64,000 nucleotides of DNA from Dendrocalamus latiflorus (GCA_017311315.1 CM029654.1:26089806-26153805), one strand, 5' to 3'; positions 21,856-33,052 are shown, counted from the first letter of the stretch. Numbers and translations are program-made. Notes: generated by a model from the sequence alone, not told the origin.

Positions 21856-23545
21856 CTAGATATCACCAAGTGCTTAATAAATGCTCATTTCTAAAGTACT
21901 TCGAAAAAAATAGTGAAAGTTGTGCAGAAAACTAAGAATACAAATTGCAAAGCCAAGCATCCAGTGCACACAGTAATATAAGCATCATTAAAACAACAAA
22001 TGCCAATATGCTCTTACATTTGTTCATAGCAATTCCTTTCACTCAAACCAACGAAATGGAAGGTGTGCGCTACATATTATTTCAATTCTTGCAGGAAAAA
22101 TACAAGAAATGGGGAATACATGCTAGCCAGAGTATTCGTTTTGTAGCAGATTTTAAAATAACATCATACTGTTCCAACAATTTCACACAACAGCTTTGTG
22201 CTCTTTCTGGATGAAATAAAGAAATCTAACACCAAATCCAGCAGCGTGGCAACCCTCACATGCCACAATTGGTAACTTTATCAAAGAAAATATTGTATGT
22301 CTAATGCCCTATGAAAATTTTTGGTTTATGTACATTCTAAAATAGCAATTATGTAATGCCGTTTGTTGTACAGAACTTTGTTCTAATTGTCCCTAGAGAA
22401 AAAGGAAATTATTCCAATTTGTTAGTCAATCAGGGTACACACAATGAAAAATCCGAAGAACCATTCACTTTCCAACCATCCGATGCTGAATTGCACAGAT
22501 GTCAGAGACCTAAATAACGATCATCACCGTTAAGTATCACGACTACAAAATGTTCAAGTGTCATATGCACTTACACTGAGCAGGATTCTGAACAAACTGA
22601 GACCTTGGTCATTGGCCCAAGAAATTATTTAGGTCTCACCCTGCTGCGGACACTGTTGCATTTGACCAAGAAATTAATAGGGCGCAGATGTTGCATTGAA
22701 CCAAGAAATCTGTGGGTCTCGTGGGCAGCGAAGATTCTTATTTCGATGGACTAAGATATTATTGGATCTTGCGGGCTCGTGCTAATTCCTTTTTTTTGGC
22801 TAACATACAGACTGAGTTATGCTGCTTTAATATCCACCATGGTACTTCAATTTTGGCAGTGACGATAAATTGATGACAGATTGCTCAAAAGATCTTTTTT
22901 CTTTTGGCTAAGATGTATGATTGTTAACATTATTTGAAATCAATAGCTTGAAATTAAACAGAAGCGCCAGTATATATATGCAGTACCTAAACAGTGCTAT
23001 GGATTGAATCAGGTAGAATTTCATCCTTTGTTATTTATGAAATATAGAACTTAATGTGGATATGGTTTGCGGTTGAGAAAATCTCTTCTATGTACCGAAC
23101 CATCTCAAACCCACCCTCCAGCATATGATCAGGGCTAGCCTTTCTAAAACACAAATCTTTCTCTCCCTGAAACTTAACATTTAGTTGTAGATTTACAGCA
23201 CGATTTGCCAATTGTAAGGAGGACTAAATCAAAGGAAACATTATTCATATCATTGCAACAGCCATGCTAGTTTCAGATCTACATATTGTTAACTCTCCCA
23301 GTTCAATTCGAGGTTTTAAAACCAAATAGTAATACACCCAAAGTAGTTCTCACTTCTCACACTGTGAGACATCACAACCTAACTTCGGATCCCACATTTC
23401 TGATCTGCATCCAGCTGACAAATCAAACCTCTTGCCTGCTTAACTTGGACCAATTCCACTGGCCTCTTGTACACATCAGAATAAAGCAGTTCATCCAAAT
23501 CTAGTAGCAGAAAATTAGAATTGGATCTTTAGGGAATTGTATTAC
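21856..23545 (-). other. Intron-like region upstream of the Argonaute exons
   Basis: No exon recognised between the carrier exon and the Argonaute exons. Two pieces near 22600-22760 share CCAAGAAAT and GGTCTC phrases and may be a short degenerate local repeat. Confidence 0.35.
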
Positions 23546-24479
23546 CTGCGCGGCAATGCCGGAGACTCCCCCGGCCATCGCCTTTTCGAGAAGGCCCACC
23601 TCCCGGCCACCACCGGCGAAGGAGGACCGGACGCGTATGACGCCGCCTCCGCCGCCACCCGGCGGGGCTGTGGTGGAGCTGGAGGCGCGTCTTGACGGCG
23701 TCAATGGGGAAGGTAGCAGCCTCTGCCGCGGCAGCCGAGACTGAGGAGAGGGAGACCTTGGTTAGGGTCTTGAGGCGGCCGTCCTCGCCGACGGCCGCGG
23801 CGCGGGCTGACATGGCCTGGGAGTTGGGAGCCTCAAGAGACGCCTCGCGGAAGAAGCTGAACAGCGTCGGCGCCGGTGGAGAAGTGGAGCGGCGTCGGTG
23901 CCGAGGTGGGCAGGAAGCTGCCAGCGTCGGTGGGGTGATGGCCGTAGAGCGGCGGCACGGAGGGGACAGCAAGACGCGGTGCACGGGAGGAGGAGAATGG
24001 AAGCGCGGCGGCCGGAGTAAAGGGATGTGGCGCGCCGGCGGATCTGGAGGAGATGAGGGCGGCGGCGCACGGGATGATGCGATGCGGACGGTGGCGCGGC
24101 AGAGGAGGAGCGGTGGTGCGATGGAGAGGTGTGGCGGCGGTGGATGCAGGAGGCGCGCCGGCCGGAGTAGATGAAGAGGAGGCGCGATGGAGGGGGGGCG
24201 GCGTTGGTGGCGCACGGGAGAGGCAGAGGAGAGGTAGGGGGCCGAGATCTGGTGGAGAAAGCGGAGAAGGGGGGGGGGGGGGCGTAGAGAAGGAGAGGAA
24301 GGGGCGGCCGAGAGAGGAGGAGATGGATGGCGGCGCAGATGGAGAAGAGGGGGAGAGCGGCGGCTTGATTCGGGGTTTAGGTTTAGGGGGGAGGGCGGTC
24401 GATTCGGGGGAGGCGGGGGAGGCTTTTCAGAAGACGCGCGGCCGATTCGGGGGGAGGCGGAAGGGTACTGCACATCCAT
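23546..24479 (-). pseudogene. Helitron-started frame fused to a mitochondrial carrier (uncoupling-protein-like) exon
   Basis: The frame begins with the Helitron ATG at 24479 (MDVQYPSASPRIG). It runs through about 230 Pro/Ser/Arg-rich residues and enters, in frame, LKTLTKVSLSSVS..EAATFPIDAVKTRLQL, the first transmembrane helix and PxDxVKxRLQ signature of a mitochondrial carrier. A 1-2 bp slip then changes frame. The neighbouring frame carries REVGLLEKAMAGGVSG and IAAQ up to the donor CAG|GTAATA at 23546, with sequence between the two segments deleted. Best match from memory is a plant uncoupling protein (UCP/PUMP type). Only the first exon is present. Confidence 0.75.
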
Positions 24480-24670
24480 TGAAGGATGGCCGTCGGATAT
24501 GGTTGAGTAAGGGAGAGAGATGAAGGAGAATTAATCTGGTGCGGACGTTTTTAGGATGGTGTATTAAGGGTGCATATTGTGGTGTGGACGTAGTTAAGGT
24601 CATGACTGTGGAGCAGGTAATTGTTGGGTGGATGTAGCATAATTTTAAACTGGTGGACTAATAGTGTAGA
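24452..24670 (-). promoter_or_regulatory. 5'-terminal region of Helitron A
   Basis: Begins TCTACACTATTAGTCC at 24670 and carries the shared start codon at 24477-24479. It is about 95 percent like the copies at 3187 and 30815 by eye. Its first T follows directly on the terminal CTAG of Helitron B. Confidence 0.85.
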
Positions 24671-24700
24671 CTAGTAGTGTGCCCGTGCTAACGCTACGGT
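24671..24700 (-). other. Helitron B 3' terminus (hairpin plus CTAG)
   Basis: A stem formed by CCGT..ACGG with inner GC pairs, about 8 bases before the terminal CTAG. Same as the terminus at 2893 apart from a few bases. Confidence 0.88.
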
Positions 24701-25358
24701 AAAATACAAAACAAGATAAAATTTGTAAAAAATAAAAATGAACAATCAGATTCATTAAGATTCACGTCTCATATATTGTATACCAGTTTCCAATGTTTTG
24801 CATACAACAGAGAAGCGTGTTCTTTTCGTGCCCTATATGCAAGCATTTTACATGCTTTGAGCAACAGAAAATGGAGCCTTCGTCTACACATTGTTCTTGG
24901 CGCTGCTTATTCAAATACCTTGGAACAATACTTTAAACAAAGTTTTGTAAATTTCTTCTTGGAGAAAAAGGCTTTATACAACCAAACACCCTTACATTTG
25001 GAGGGCGGGGGAGGAGGCGAGGGAGAAATCAGGGGGAGGAGGTGCACGGGCTTGTGTTAGAAAACTTATAGTAATAACGCTACCTTTTCCACTCCATGTT
25101 TGCCAAATCTTTCTCAGAAGGGAAGTTTTAGCAGTGTTGTAGATAAATGGCCCCGATGTTTATATAAGAGGTATAAACTTGAAGAATCGTATCATTGTAG
25201 AAAATGCATAAACTCGCAATGGTATATTCTGGGTGATGCACAATTGGAAGTGAGACAAAACAATAAACATTACAGTAGTATTGACAATAGCTGGAGCATG
25301 AGCATCGCTCAATTGAGGTATTAAAGCAAACATCAGCAATACCAAAAGTTGGACCTAC

Positions 25359-26452
25359 CAGTATTCCTGGCTTGGTTCTGATGATTTGTCCTCTTCAGAT
25401 AATATAAAATGAACAAAATCTTCATAACCCATTTTCCCTTCAATCTTGCTGGTAAATTTCCTAGGAACCTATAAATCAATTGAAAATTGTCAGCACAAAC
25501 TCAATTATAAGTGAACAAGTTGAAATTGGTAGAACAAAATGAATACCAACCTCTGAGAAAATTCTATCTACAATCCTATATGTCAATGCATGGTTTCCGT
25601 ACTTAACAAGATTTTCTTTATCAATAAAGAAATCGTGGTCTGTGTCCAGCTCCCAGAACTTGCAGACCAAGAAATTTCTATAGAAAGAGAGAAGCAAAAA
25701 ATGTCAAAATTTTGATTTGAACATGTCACCTTAAAACTTTATTGATATCCTCTTCATGATCAGCATGTCGCAGCGAATCAAGTAGATTTCCACGCTTTAG
25801 CTCCCTTAGTGTAAGATGGCCACTTCCAATTCGATTCAAGCAATAAAATATCCTATATACGGCAGTCTCAGCTGAAAAATACTGTTGTATAAGTAGAAGA
25901 AAATACAGTATGAGGTTCAATATTTCATTTAAATGATGATGGTATGGCATGGATAGTTTTACCATATCTTTCTTGAAATTCCGGTGTGCTCTTTAAGAAC
26001 TCCAGGCCAGGATGGTTGTCCAAAAGGTCTCGAAGAATCGGTTTGAAATCATCCTAAATTATTATGGAACATTGGTTAGAGAAGGCCATCTATGATGAAC
26101 CAGTAACATGCTACGTTGAATTAATCCATTTCTGAAGTCTTTCACACTCCAGAGTCCAGACTTATGTTTTTGGTAATGGAGACATACCTTTGTGAGGTAA
26201 TCGTGATTTTGTTGCTTCAAGATTGTGAATACTTGGGTTGCACTGTCCATAGTCATCATATTGCTATTCACCCAGAAATCCATAAAGGCATCCCTGGAAG
26301 CAATTACCATAATGCACAATTTAACAGAAAATATTTTTGTGTTCAGCATACTATTACAAGTGGTCAACTACCTTTTGACGAATCCCGTGTTCTGCTTGTC
26401 GATCTTTCCAAAAAGAACAGTGGTGAAGAACGATGGTAGTTTGCAGAGCTCT
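25359..26452 (-). pseudogene. Captured PP2A regulatory subunit B'' exons (EF-hand type)
   Basis: Six consecutive exons with intact borders: 26372-26452 (LPSFFTTVLFGKIDKQNTG), 26188-26293 (DAFMDFWVNSNMMTMDSAT), 25963-26053 (LLDNHPGLEFLKSTPEF), 25730-25871 (RIFYCLNRIGSGHLTLREL), 25551-25678 (KFWELDTDHDFFIDKENL) and 25359-25468 (VPRKFTSKIEGKMGYEDF, ending EDKSSEPSQEYW). DTDHDFFIDKENL is an EF-hand calcium loop. These subunits target protein phosphatase 2A and respond to calcium. The 5' part of exon 5 differs from the family (FLV in place of the usual YEHFYVIY-like segment), and N- and C-terminal parts of the protein are missing. It is the cargo nearest the Helitron 3' end. Confidence 0.92.
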
Positions 26453-28844
26453 CTGGTAACCATCCAAAATTCTATTGTGGAATGAGAAGAGAGAAAAAAC
26501 ACGAACATATATTAGCTGACAGTCTCACGAACAATTTGATGTGATTTCACGTGCACTGAGAGAAGGAAAAAAACTATAACACCGAGTGCTGGCATCATTG
26601 TATCAGTTGCCAAAGACAATCAAACAAAATGTGCCATGTCATATTACAGATGAGATTTTTCTCCTATGCTTGGAAGTTATGACAACTGTTCATTAATTGT
26701 AATTCAATACTCGACAATTAAAGTTACTTCTGGGAAGATATTTAGGTAGTGCGACAAATATCTAGAGTGAAAAGGTACACAGGTAATTTGCTACACACGT
26801 AAAAAATATAGATGGAGGATTGTAAAACATGAAAATTGTATATCTATTTTGGTTGCAGAGAAATTGGATCATATTGCGGGATTATTAGCGAAAACTTAGA
26901 TGGAGCCATTAATGACAACGGCGGAAGGTTTTGGTGACAACATTATGCATACGTTAATTGTGTTGAGAACACCAAGCAGCTCGCATCATTTCATCCCCAC
27001 AAGCAATGGACTTATTGATTCTTCTATCAGCAAACCTCCGAAAAGTTCAAAACCAAACTGGGGGCCATGAGACCAGATGTGATATTAGAAGCCAACAAAA
27101 TTTTAAGACTTCTCTCCATTTGCTGCCATGGCCAACGTCGTTGATCTCGCCGCTACAAATCCCTCCTATTCCAATTTGTTGGTGTGGATAACCATATGTA
27201 TGTGGTTGGCGTGGATAACCATATGTATGTGGGCTGTGGCTCTTCTTTGTCATAGACGATGATCCCTTCTACATGGTCCCAGACATGCTAATCTCTAGTT
27301 ATGGTAGCTAAAACTTAAAATTTACCGGCATTTACAAAACTTAATACCTACAGTACGCTTTGTTAATCAACGGTCAATACTCAGATCACGCTAGAATTGC
27401 TTAATACCTAAATTCTAGTACATTGTTTGGTATACTTGAATTGCACGTCACAATATTGCCATTATATTATGCTATATTTAGAGTATATGAGAACTGCATT
27501 TTAACTACAAGAGATAAAGTACAGCTATACTACAATCCTAACTGCTTGGAGATGAGGCCGCCACATCTACATGACCAGATTTCGAGCCGCATATTTAACA
27601 CAATGTATAGCGTCTCATTACTGATTAATGTCATAAAAAAGCTACAGCATATTACAGACTGATATCATAAAAAGCTACAGCATATTACAGAATGATGTCA
27701 TAAAAAGCTAATTAACATTTAGTACAACTAAGGTCAGACCAAACATTTGATGTGTAGCAATGTGTAACTTGAAGGAGTACAGACTCTACTGCCACATATA
27801 CCCATGAAAATATCATGTAGCCAATAACAGTCGTAACTATACTTATGAAAATACCATGTAACTAATAACTGCAGGAACTTACAGTGATTTGACATCTGGT
27901 CATTAGGTAATTTCTTGTCTAAGACCGGTGCTCTCATGGATTTTCGCTTTGTTTTTCCTTGTACTTTCAATCTTTTGAGCATACTTTGAGGGTGGTGGTT
28001 AAAAAAAATCTATCAAATATAATCCAAAGAAGTCCTGAAGACATTGCATAAATTACTGTCAAGGTAGATCCATCAGCCATGAAACAAGATCATTTTATTG
28101 AGCAGTCTTAATAATTAATATAGTCAATGCCATACTATTGGTAGATGAAAGTGGCAGGTAAAGTAGTAAATAACTTTTTCAACCAATTCTGTAGTACAAT
28201 CCCAGTATCAAAAGTTCATAACAAAATGAGAAATCAATTGGCATTACATGCCGGTTCTAAAATATAGGGGACAACATTTACAAGATGTTAACCTTAAGCT
28301 CTAGTAAAATCATTTTGTTTCCACAATCAAACACAAAAATAGGAAGTAGAATCCAATTATCACAATGTGCAGGACCAGGTCAAAGGAAACTTAGAACCAA
28401 ACTTCACCTTTCTTAGCAAGTTCAGCAAGCCTAAGAGAAATGACATACTGCTAAAAAAAGGGTAGTACCAGGACAAGGAAAAAGCAATTCTTCTACATTT
28501 ATGTTCTGTTCAGTCATAGACTCATAGCAACAAGATATTCTCAGTACTAACTTTGTTGCTTTAGAGCAGGTCAGTTGTAGTTTTATCAAAGCAAACATGA
28601 CTCTCCAGTATCATCGAAAGCACTGCACATTGTCCATTACAAGAGGTTCTCTATGGCCATTTGCTTCAAACAAGGAAGTAGTTGAAGCAGCTAGTTAATT
28701 GTACAGTGCATCGCTATTGTGTTCCTGAGAATGTATGAACCAAAAATATTAAAAAGCAGATGATGCAGATTTTGCTAACAGAATTAAAGGTCCCCGAAGG
28801 ATAGTTACATAAATTTGGCAAGAAAAAAAAAAGAAAGCACTTAC
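26453..28844 (-). other. Intron-like region with short tandem repeats
   Basis: No exon firmly recognised. It includes a 27-bp unit repeated twice (about 27182-27233, GGATAACCATATGTATGTGG) and a unit of about 33 bp repeated near 27629-27711 (GTCATAAAAAGCTACAGCAT). A minus-strand open stretch near 27900-27985 might be an exon, but no family fits. Confidence 0.4.
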
Positions 28845-28992
28845 CAAATCTGTACACTTGTCAAAAGAAGTACATGTCAGTGACACTTCTCCTTGGAATA
28901 TAAGCATGTTTAGTGATTTCTCCGGTTTCAAGGTAGCTCATTACAGACTTCAGTGTACGGAACACATGATGACTAACTGGATCAGTATAATA
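28845..28992 (-). pseudogene. Captured methyl-CpG-binding-domain exon
   Basis: After the acceptor TTGTGCAG the frame reads YYTDPVSHHVFRTLKSV, then MSYLETGEITKHAYIPRR, ending at a donor TTG|GTAAGT. YYxDPVxxxxFRSxKxVxxYLETGE is the C-terminal half of the plant MBD fold, which reads methylated or unmethylated CpG in chromatin. In this frame TGA occurs shortly after DMYFF, so the exon carries a stop. No other MBD exon was seen. Confidence 0.6.
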
Positions 28993-29874
28993 CTGCACAA
29001 TTAGAAAATGAATGATTAGAAACTCAAAATAAATTAATTCTATCAATGAATAGCAAAAGAATAAGAAATATGTTCCCGACATATTAAATCTAAGGAATCA
29101 GATGCTCTGTAAGCTTCATACCATACCTCAGTTCTGAACCCTGAGTAAGTAAGTACTCAGCAAGATAGACTGGCCAAGTTGCTAGGTCTAAAAGCTCCCA
29201 AATTAAGATTTCTATATAGTTAACGATAGATAATTAAAGACAAGTATGTAGAAGTATACCATGTAATCATCCCCCTTAAAACTTATTCTGAAGTTTGGGC
29301 AAAATCCATATATGTTTGCTCAAACAACTCGCTAACCGATAGCCATCTCTCCAATAAATCGATTTTGGCATCTACTTCACCAATTCATAGTCTTGATACC
29401 TAACTGATACAAGGGCAACACCCTCTGTGACATGATATCTAGATAACAGAAACGAAGGTCAATTCGATTCATATATAGACCCTCTATGAAACGATATCAG
29501 ATCAAGAAATTGAACACATTCACTTTGAAAAATATACCGATTTAGTTAGAACAGGAGTTGCAGCTTACAAAACCCTAAGTCTCTGACATGATATGTAAAT
29601 CAACAAACTGTACACCATCGTTTTGATGAATATACTGACGACGAGAGTTGCAACATGAGTTGTGTTTATGTCCTGCCAACTATACCCAACTCGCTTGTTA
29701 GTCTTAAGTGAGTAACATACTGCGACGTTGATGAATGTACGTCGCAAAAAAAAAACCTAGATTTTTCAATTTCACTTCACGGGGACAAAGACAACAGAGC
29801 AATGACCAAGCCGCTGTTACACCGGCGCGCCGCACGGGCGGGTGCGCGGGCGGGCATTTGGCCGAGCAGTTTAC
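28993..29874 (-). other. Spacer between MBD and PSB33-like exons
   Basis: AT-rich, intron-like. No exon recognised. Confidence 0.35.
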
Positions 29875-30624
29875 CTGCGTGAGCTTGGCGTTGAGTAGGC
29901 CCTCTGTGTAGGCGCCCTCGGCGGGGGAGCGGTTCTCGATGGCATAGACCTGGTCCTTGTACCAGAGCAGCAGGATCTCGTCCCCATCCTGCACGATCAC
30001 CCGCCGCTCCCCGCGCTGCAGCGCCGCTAGCGGCACCACCGGCACCCGGTTGCTTCCCCCTTCTCCTCCCCCGCCACCGTCTCCGGTCTCCGCAGGCGCG
30101 TCCCCGGCCTCAGGCGGCGCCGATGGCTCGACCCCGGACACCTCGGCGGCGCGGCAGGCGAGCTTGATGGGCTCGGAGTGGTTTCGCGGAGTGGGGAGGA
30201 GGCGGCGTAGGCGGAGCGGAGGAGCGGGAGGTGGCGGTGGCGCGGGGTGGGGAGAGGGAGGTGTCGGCGGAGCGGAGGAGCGGGAGGCGGCGGCAGCGCG
30301 GGGTGGGGTGGGGAGGAGGAGGCGTCGGTGGAGGATGGGGGGAGGCGGAGGGAGGGGAGGCGCGGGGGAGGATGGGGGAGGCGGAGGGAGGGGAGGCGTG
30401 GGGGAGGATGGGGGGAGGCGGAGGAGGATGGGGGAGGCGGAGGGAGGGGAGGCGCGGGGGAGGATGGAGGGAGGCGAAGGGAGGGGAGGCGCGGGGGAGG
30501 AGGGGGAGGCAGATGGAGCGGAGGAGGCGCGGGGGAGGCGGATGGAGCGGAGGGGGCGCAGGGGTGGGTTTTCTAGGTTAAACGAGGAGACCATCCGCAC
30601 GCGGGAGGGGTACTGCACATCCAT
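29875..30624 (-). pseudogene. PSB33: Helitron-started frame fused to PSB33-like (Rieske-fold) exon
   Basis: The reading frame starts at the Helitron ATG (30624, MDVQYPSRVRM) and passes through about 140 Pro/Ser/Arg-rich residues. It then enters, in frame, EPIKLACRAAEVSGVE and the domain start VPVVPLAALQRGERRVIV, LLLWYKDQVYAIENRSP, GLLNAKLTQ, and stops at the donor CAG|GTAAAC (29875). The domain matches what I recall of plant PSB33, a thylakoid protein with a Rieske-like fold that supports photosystem II. Only the first exon is captured. The original transit peptide has been replaced or mixed with the Helitron-encoded proline-rich leader. Confidence 0.8.
30225..30545 (+). repeat. G-rich minisatellite
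   Basis: Units like GGAGGCGCGGGGGAGGATGG are repeated with variation at least six times on the plus strand. Many closely spaced G-runs of three to five make G-quadruplex formation plausible. On the element's sense strand this codes the Pro-rich leader. Similar tracts lie at 3470-3690 and 24180-24470. Confidence 0.85.
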
Positions 30625-30815
30625 TGAAGGGTGGCCGTCGGATATGGTTGAGTAAGGAGAGAGAATGGAGGAGAGTTAATCTGGTGCGGACGTTTTTAGG
30701 ATGGTGTAATTATGGGTGCATATTGTGGTGTGGACGTAGTTAAAGTCATGTCTGTGGAGCAGGTAATTGTTAGGTGGATGTAGGATAATTTTAACTGGTG
30801 GATTAATAGTGTAGA
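30600..30815 (-). promoter_or_regulatory. 5'-terminal region of Helitron B
   Basis: The third copy of the shared 5' region, from TCTACACTATTAATCC at 30815 to the start codon at 30622-30624 and the following GTGCAGTACCCCTCCCG. Confidence 0.85.
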
Positions 30816-31321
<506 letters not shown>

Positions 31322-31330
31322 CGCTGAAAT

Positions 31331-31549
31331 GGGACACCTAGGTGCCCAGACACCTAGGCTCCCTGCCGTTAGATTGCTTTTAGATACGTGCTAGAGCAAT
31401 GGTATGTATGGTATGTAATATATTAGGCATGCTAAATCAATCATGGAAGGAAAGTCTTAATCATGGATGGAAAGTCTCAATCACACTAGCACGCATCTAA
31501 AAGCAATCCAAAGGTAGGGAGACTAGGTGTCCAGACACCTAGGTGCCCC
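31331..31549. mobile_element. Palindromic MITE between two TA tracts
   Basis: Long terminal inverted repeats of about 65 bp: the left arm starts GGGACACCTAGGTGCCCAG, the right arm ends CAGACACCTAGGTGCCCC, and both arms run inward to a TTGCTTTTAGATxCGTGCTAG palindrome. The central loop is about 80 bp. No coding capacity. The whole element could fold into one hairpin, a possible small-RNA source. Confidence 0.8.
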
Positions 31550-31558
31550 TGTTATTTA

Positions 31559-31561
<3 letters not shown>

Positions 31562-31591
<30 letters not shown>
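31562..31591. repeat. Second (TA)n tract, 15 units
   Basis: A pure TA run just right of the MITE. It may be the other half of the larger tract. Confidence 0.9.
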
Positions 31592-31594
<3 letters not shown>

Positions 31595-31938
31595 GTGTAT
31601 ATATACACACACTTTTTCTTTTTGATTTTTCAATAACTTTTAACTTTTGATTTATCAGCAATTACTATTTATTAGACTAATAAGTTACAGTAAAAAACCA
31701 TAAACCACAGAAAAAAAGTCTATAATATTTTGGCATTAGGCTCGGGCGACGGGCGTCGAGTGTGGGCTGGGTTTGGCTGTCCCAATTAATCCCTTTTTTG
31801 CGCCCTTTTTCGAAGGTTGGCTGTCCCAATTAAGAGTTAAGACATCGATCAAGTCCACCTTCTCTTCTCTCGTCTCGTCTTTAATTTGGCAGACAAGATC
31901 AGGCCGTTGGTTCCCCTGACGGCCTTTACTATGGCCTC

Positions 31939-32222
31939 AGGGTATCTCCAATGGTTATAGCTAGCAACTAACTATAAGATTTCCACATCATTTATATAGT
32001 ACACACTAAAGCTAGCATTCTAAAGAACTATCTATAAGGATAGCTATTTGATGCTTACATGCACACACAGAATTTATAGAGGCTGCCTCGTTTGACGTTA
32101 TAGACTAGTGCTTAAGGAAGAGCTGGCTCGATTTTTTTTGCATGCTCTCTTTTCTCCACATAGGATATATGCTGATGTGTACATGCATATAGCTAACTGA
32201 CTCAGACCATTGGAGATGCCCT
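31939..32222. mobile_element. MITE with GGGTATCTCCAATGGT ends
   Basis: The termini GGGTATCTCCAATGGT and ACCATTGGAGATGCCC are inverted repeats. It is flanked by near-repeats of ATGGCCT (TATGGCCTC left, CATGGCCTG right), suggesting a target duplication of about 9 bp as in Mutator-type MITEs. The corresponding site in copy 2 (37180-37190) is unoccupied, which confirms an insertion. Confidence 0.8.
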
Positions 32223-32859
32223 CATGGCCTGGATACTGTGCAAATCTCTAGCTAGCGCAAGATGTCGGCAATCAGTTCTTTGTTTCTTTTGAGAGAAGCA
32301 GCAGTAATCGTATAATTAATTAATCAGGCCATTGCAGATGGAAACAGTACAAATGGATTTGTTATCAAAATTACTTCTGTAATTACCTCGGATTCTTTCT
32401 AATTCTAGTCAAAAGCAGAACAAAGCTGTTCAACTAACGGGAGGACAGACAAAGAATTTACACTCTTTACCTTTTATCTTTAAATATAGCTTTTATTTTT
32501 AAATATAGCTAGCTAGCTGCAAGCAAAGAATCTGGTGATGACAAGAGGCAGATGTGCTTTGTTTGTAGCGTTGCCGGAAGCAAAGCAAAGGAATCGAACG
32601 TACGAGCATACTATGTTTATATATGGGCCAGGCATCTGCCAATTAAAAAGCAAGCTTATAGTATGTGACTATGTGTCATCGAACGCTTCTGTTCTATCTG
32701 AGGCGTGCATGCTTCTCCGAAGGTAAGTAAGCTTATGCGATCTTTATTTATTTAGTTTGTTGCATAAACTAGTATCCTACTGATTAATTAACTTAACCAA
32801 CAATGACCGATCGATTGAAGCTTCCAGAAATTAATGTAATGCTTGCATTGGATGTGTAG

Positions 32860-33052
32860 GAACGAAGGAAGTGGCCAGCGCGCAGAAGAAATGTTTAGCG
32901 ATCCAGCTGCAAATGGATCCACTGGTTCGATGGATCCATCACAGATCCCTAAGGAATCAGCAGCTGGATCCATCCATCGAGAGCTGCATGCATCCTGGCC
33001 TTCTAATTACTAAACAGTTAGAGATCAATTCATCATGCCTCATGTGGCAAAG
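32860..33052 (+). pseudogene. Exon-like segment of an unidentified gene
   Basis: Bounded by GTGTAG and AAAG|GTAATC and open for 51 codons (NEGSGQRAEEMFSDPAANG, ending HASWPSNY, stop at 33013). Upstream, a strong donor AAG|GTAAGTAAGC lies at about 32720. In the duplicate (61040-61233) the frame is broken by TAG. It may be noncoding; the conserved splice signals are the only support. Confidence 0.3.

Larger units (their letters stand above)
2893..24670 (-). mobile_element. Helitron A, gene-capturing, heavily invaded
   Basis: The 5' end at 24670 reads TCTACACTATTAGTCC on the minus strand, matching the TC-start of plant Helitrons. A candidate 3' end lies at 2893: CTAG preceded by the GC-rich hairpin (2901-2922) and followed by T, as the A|T target rule requires. 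Minus-strand captured exons run from a mitochondrial carrier through AGO4-like and zeaxanthin epoxidase to leucine-rich-repeat exons. The interval also contains plus-oriented Helitron C, a copia element and plus-strand gene fragments, so about 21.8 kb is a composite. Pairing of these two ends is inferred: the 5' end is solid, but the 3' end could belong to another Helitron that lost its own 5' end. Confidence 0.5.
24671..30815 (-). mobile_element. Helitron B, gene-capturing, both ends intact
   Basis: 5' end TCTACACTATTAATCC at 30815, preceded on the minus strand by A. 3' end at 24671: hairpin ACCGTAGCGTTAGCACGG, then CTAG, followed by T. No target duplication and no inverted repeats, as expected for rolling-circle elements. 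No Rep/helicase gene is present, so it is non-autonomous. Its 6.1 kb carries sense-oriented exons of a PSB33-like gene, an MBD gene and a PP2A B'' gene. Confidence 0.9.

Noticed and set aside
23692..24523. Long Gly/Arg-rich plus-strand frames opposite the carrier exon
   Set aside because: Antisense to the Helitron's C-rich leader and the carrier exon; low complexity. The same applies to plus-strand frames at 29957-30655.
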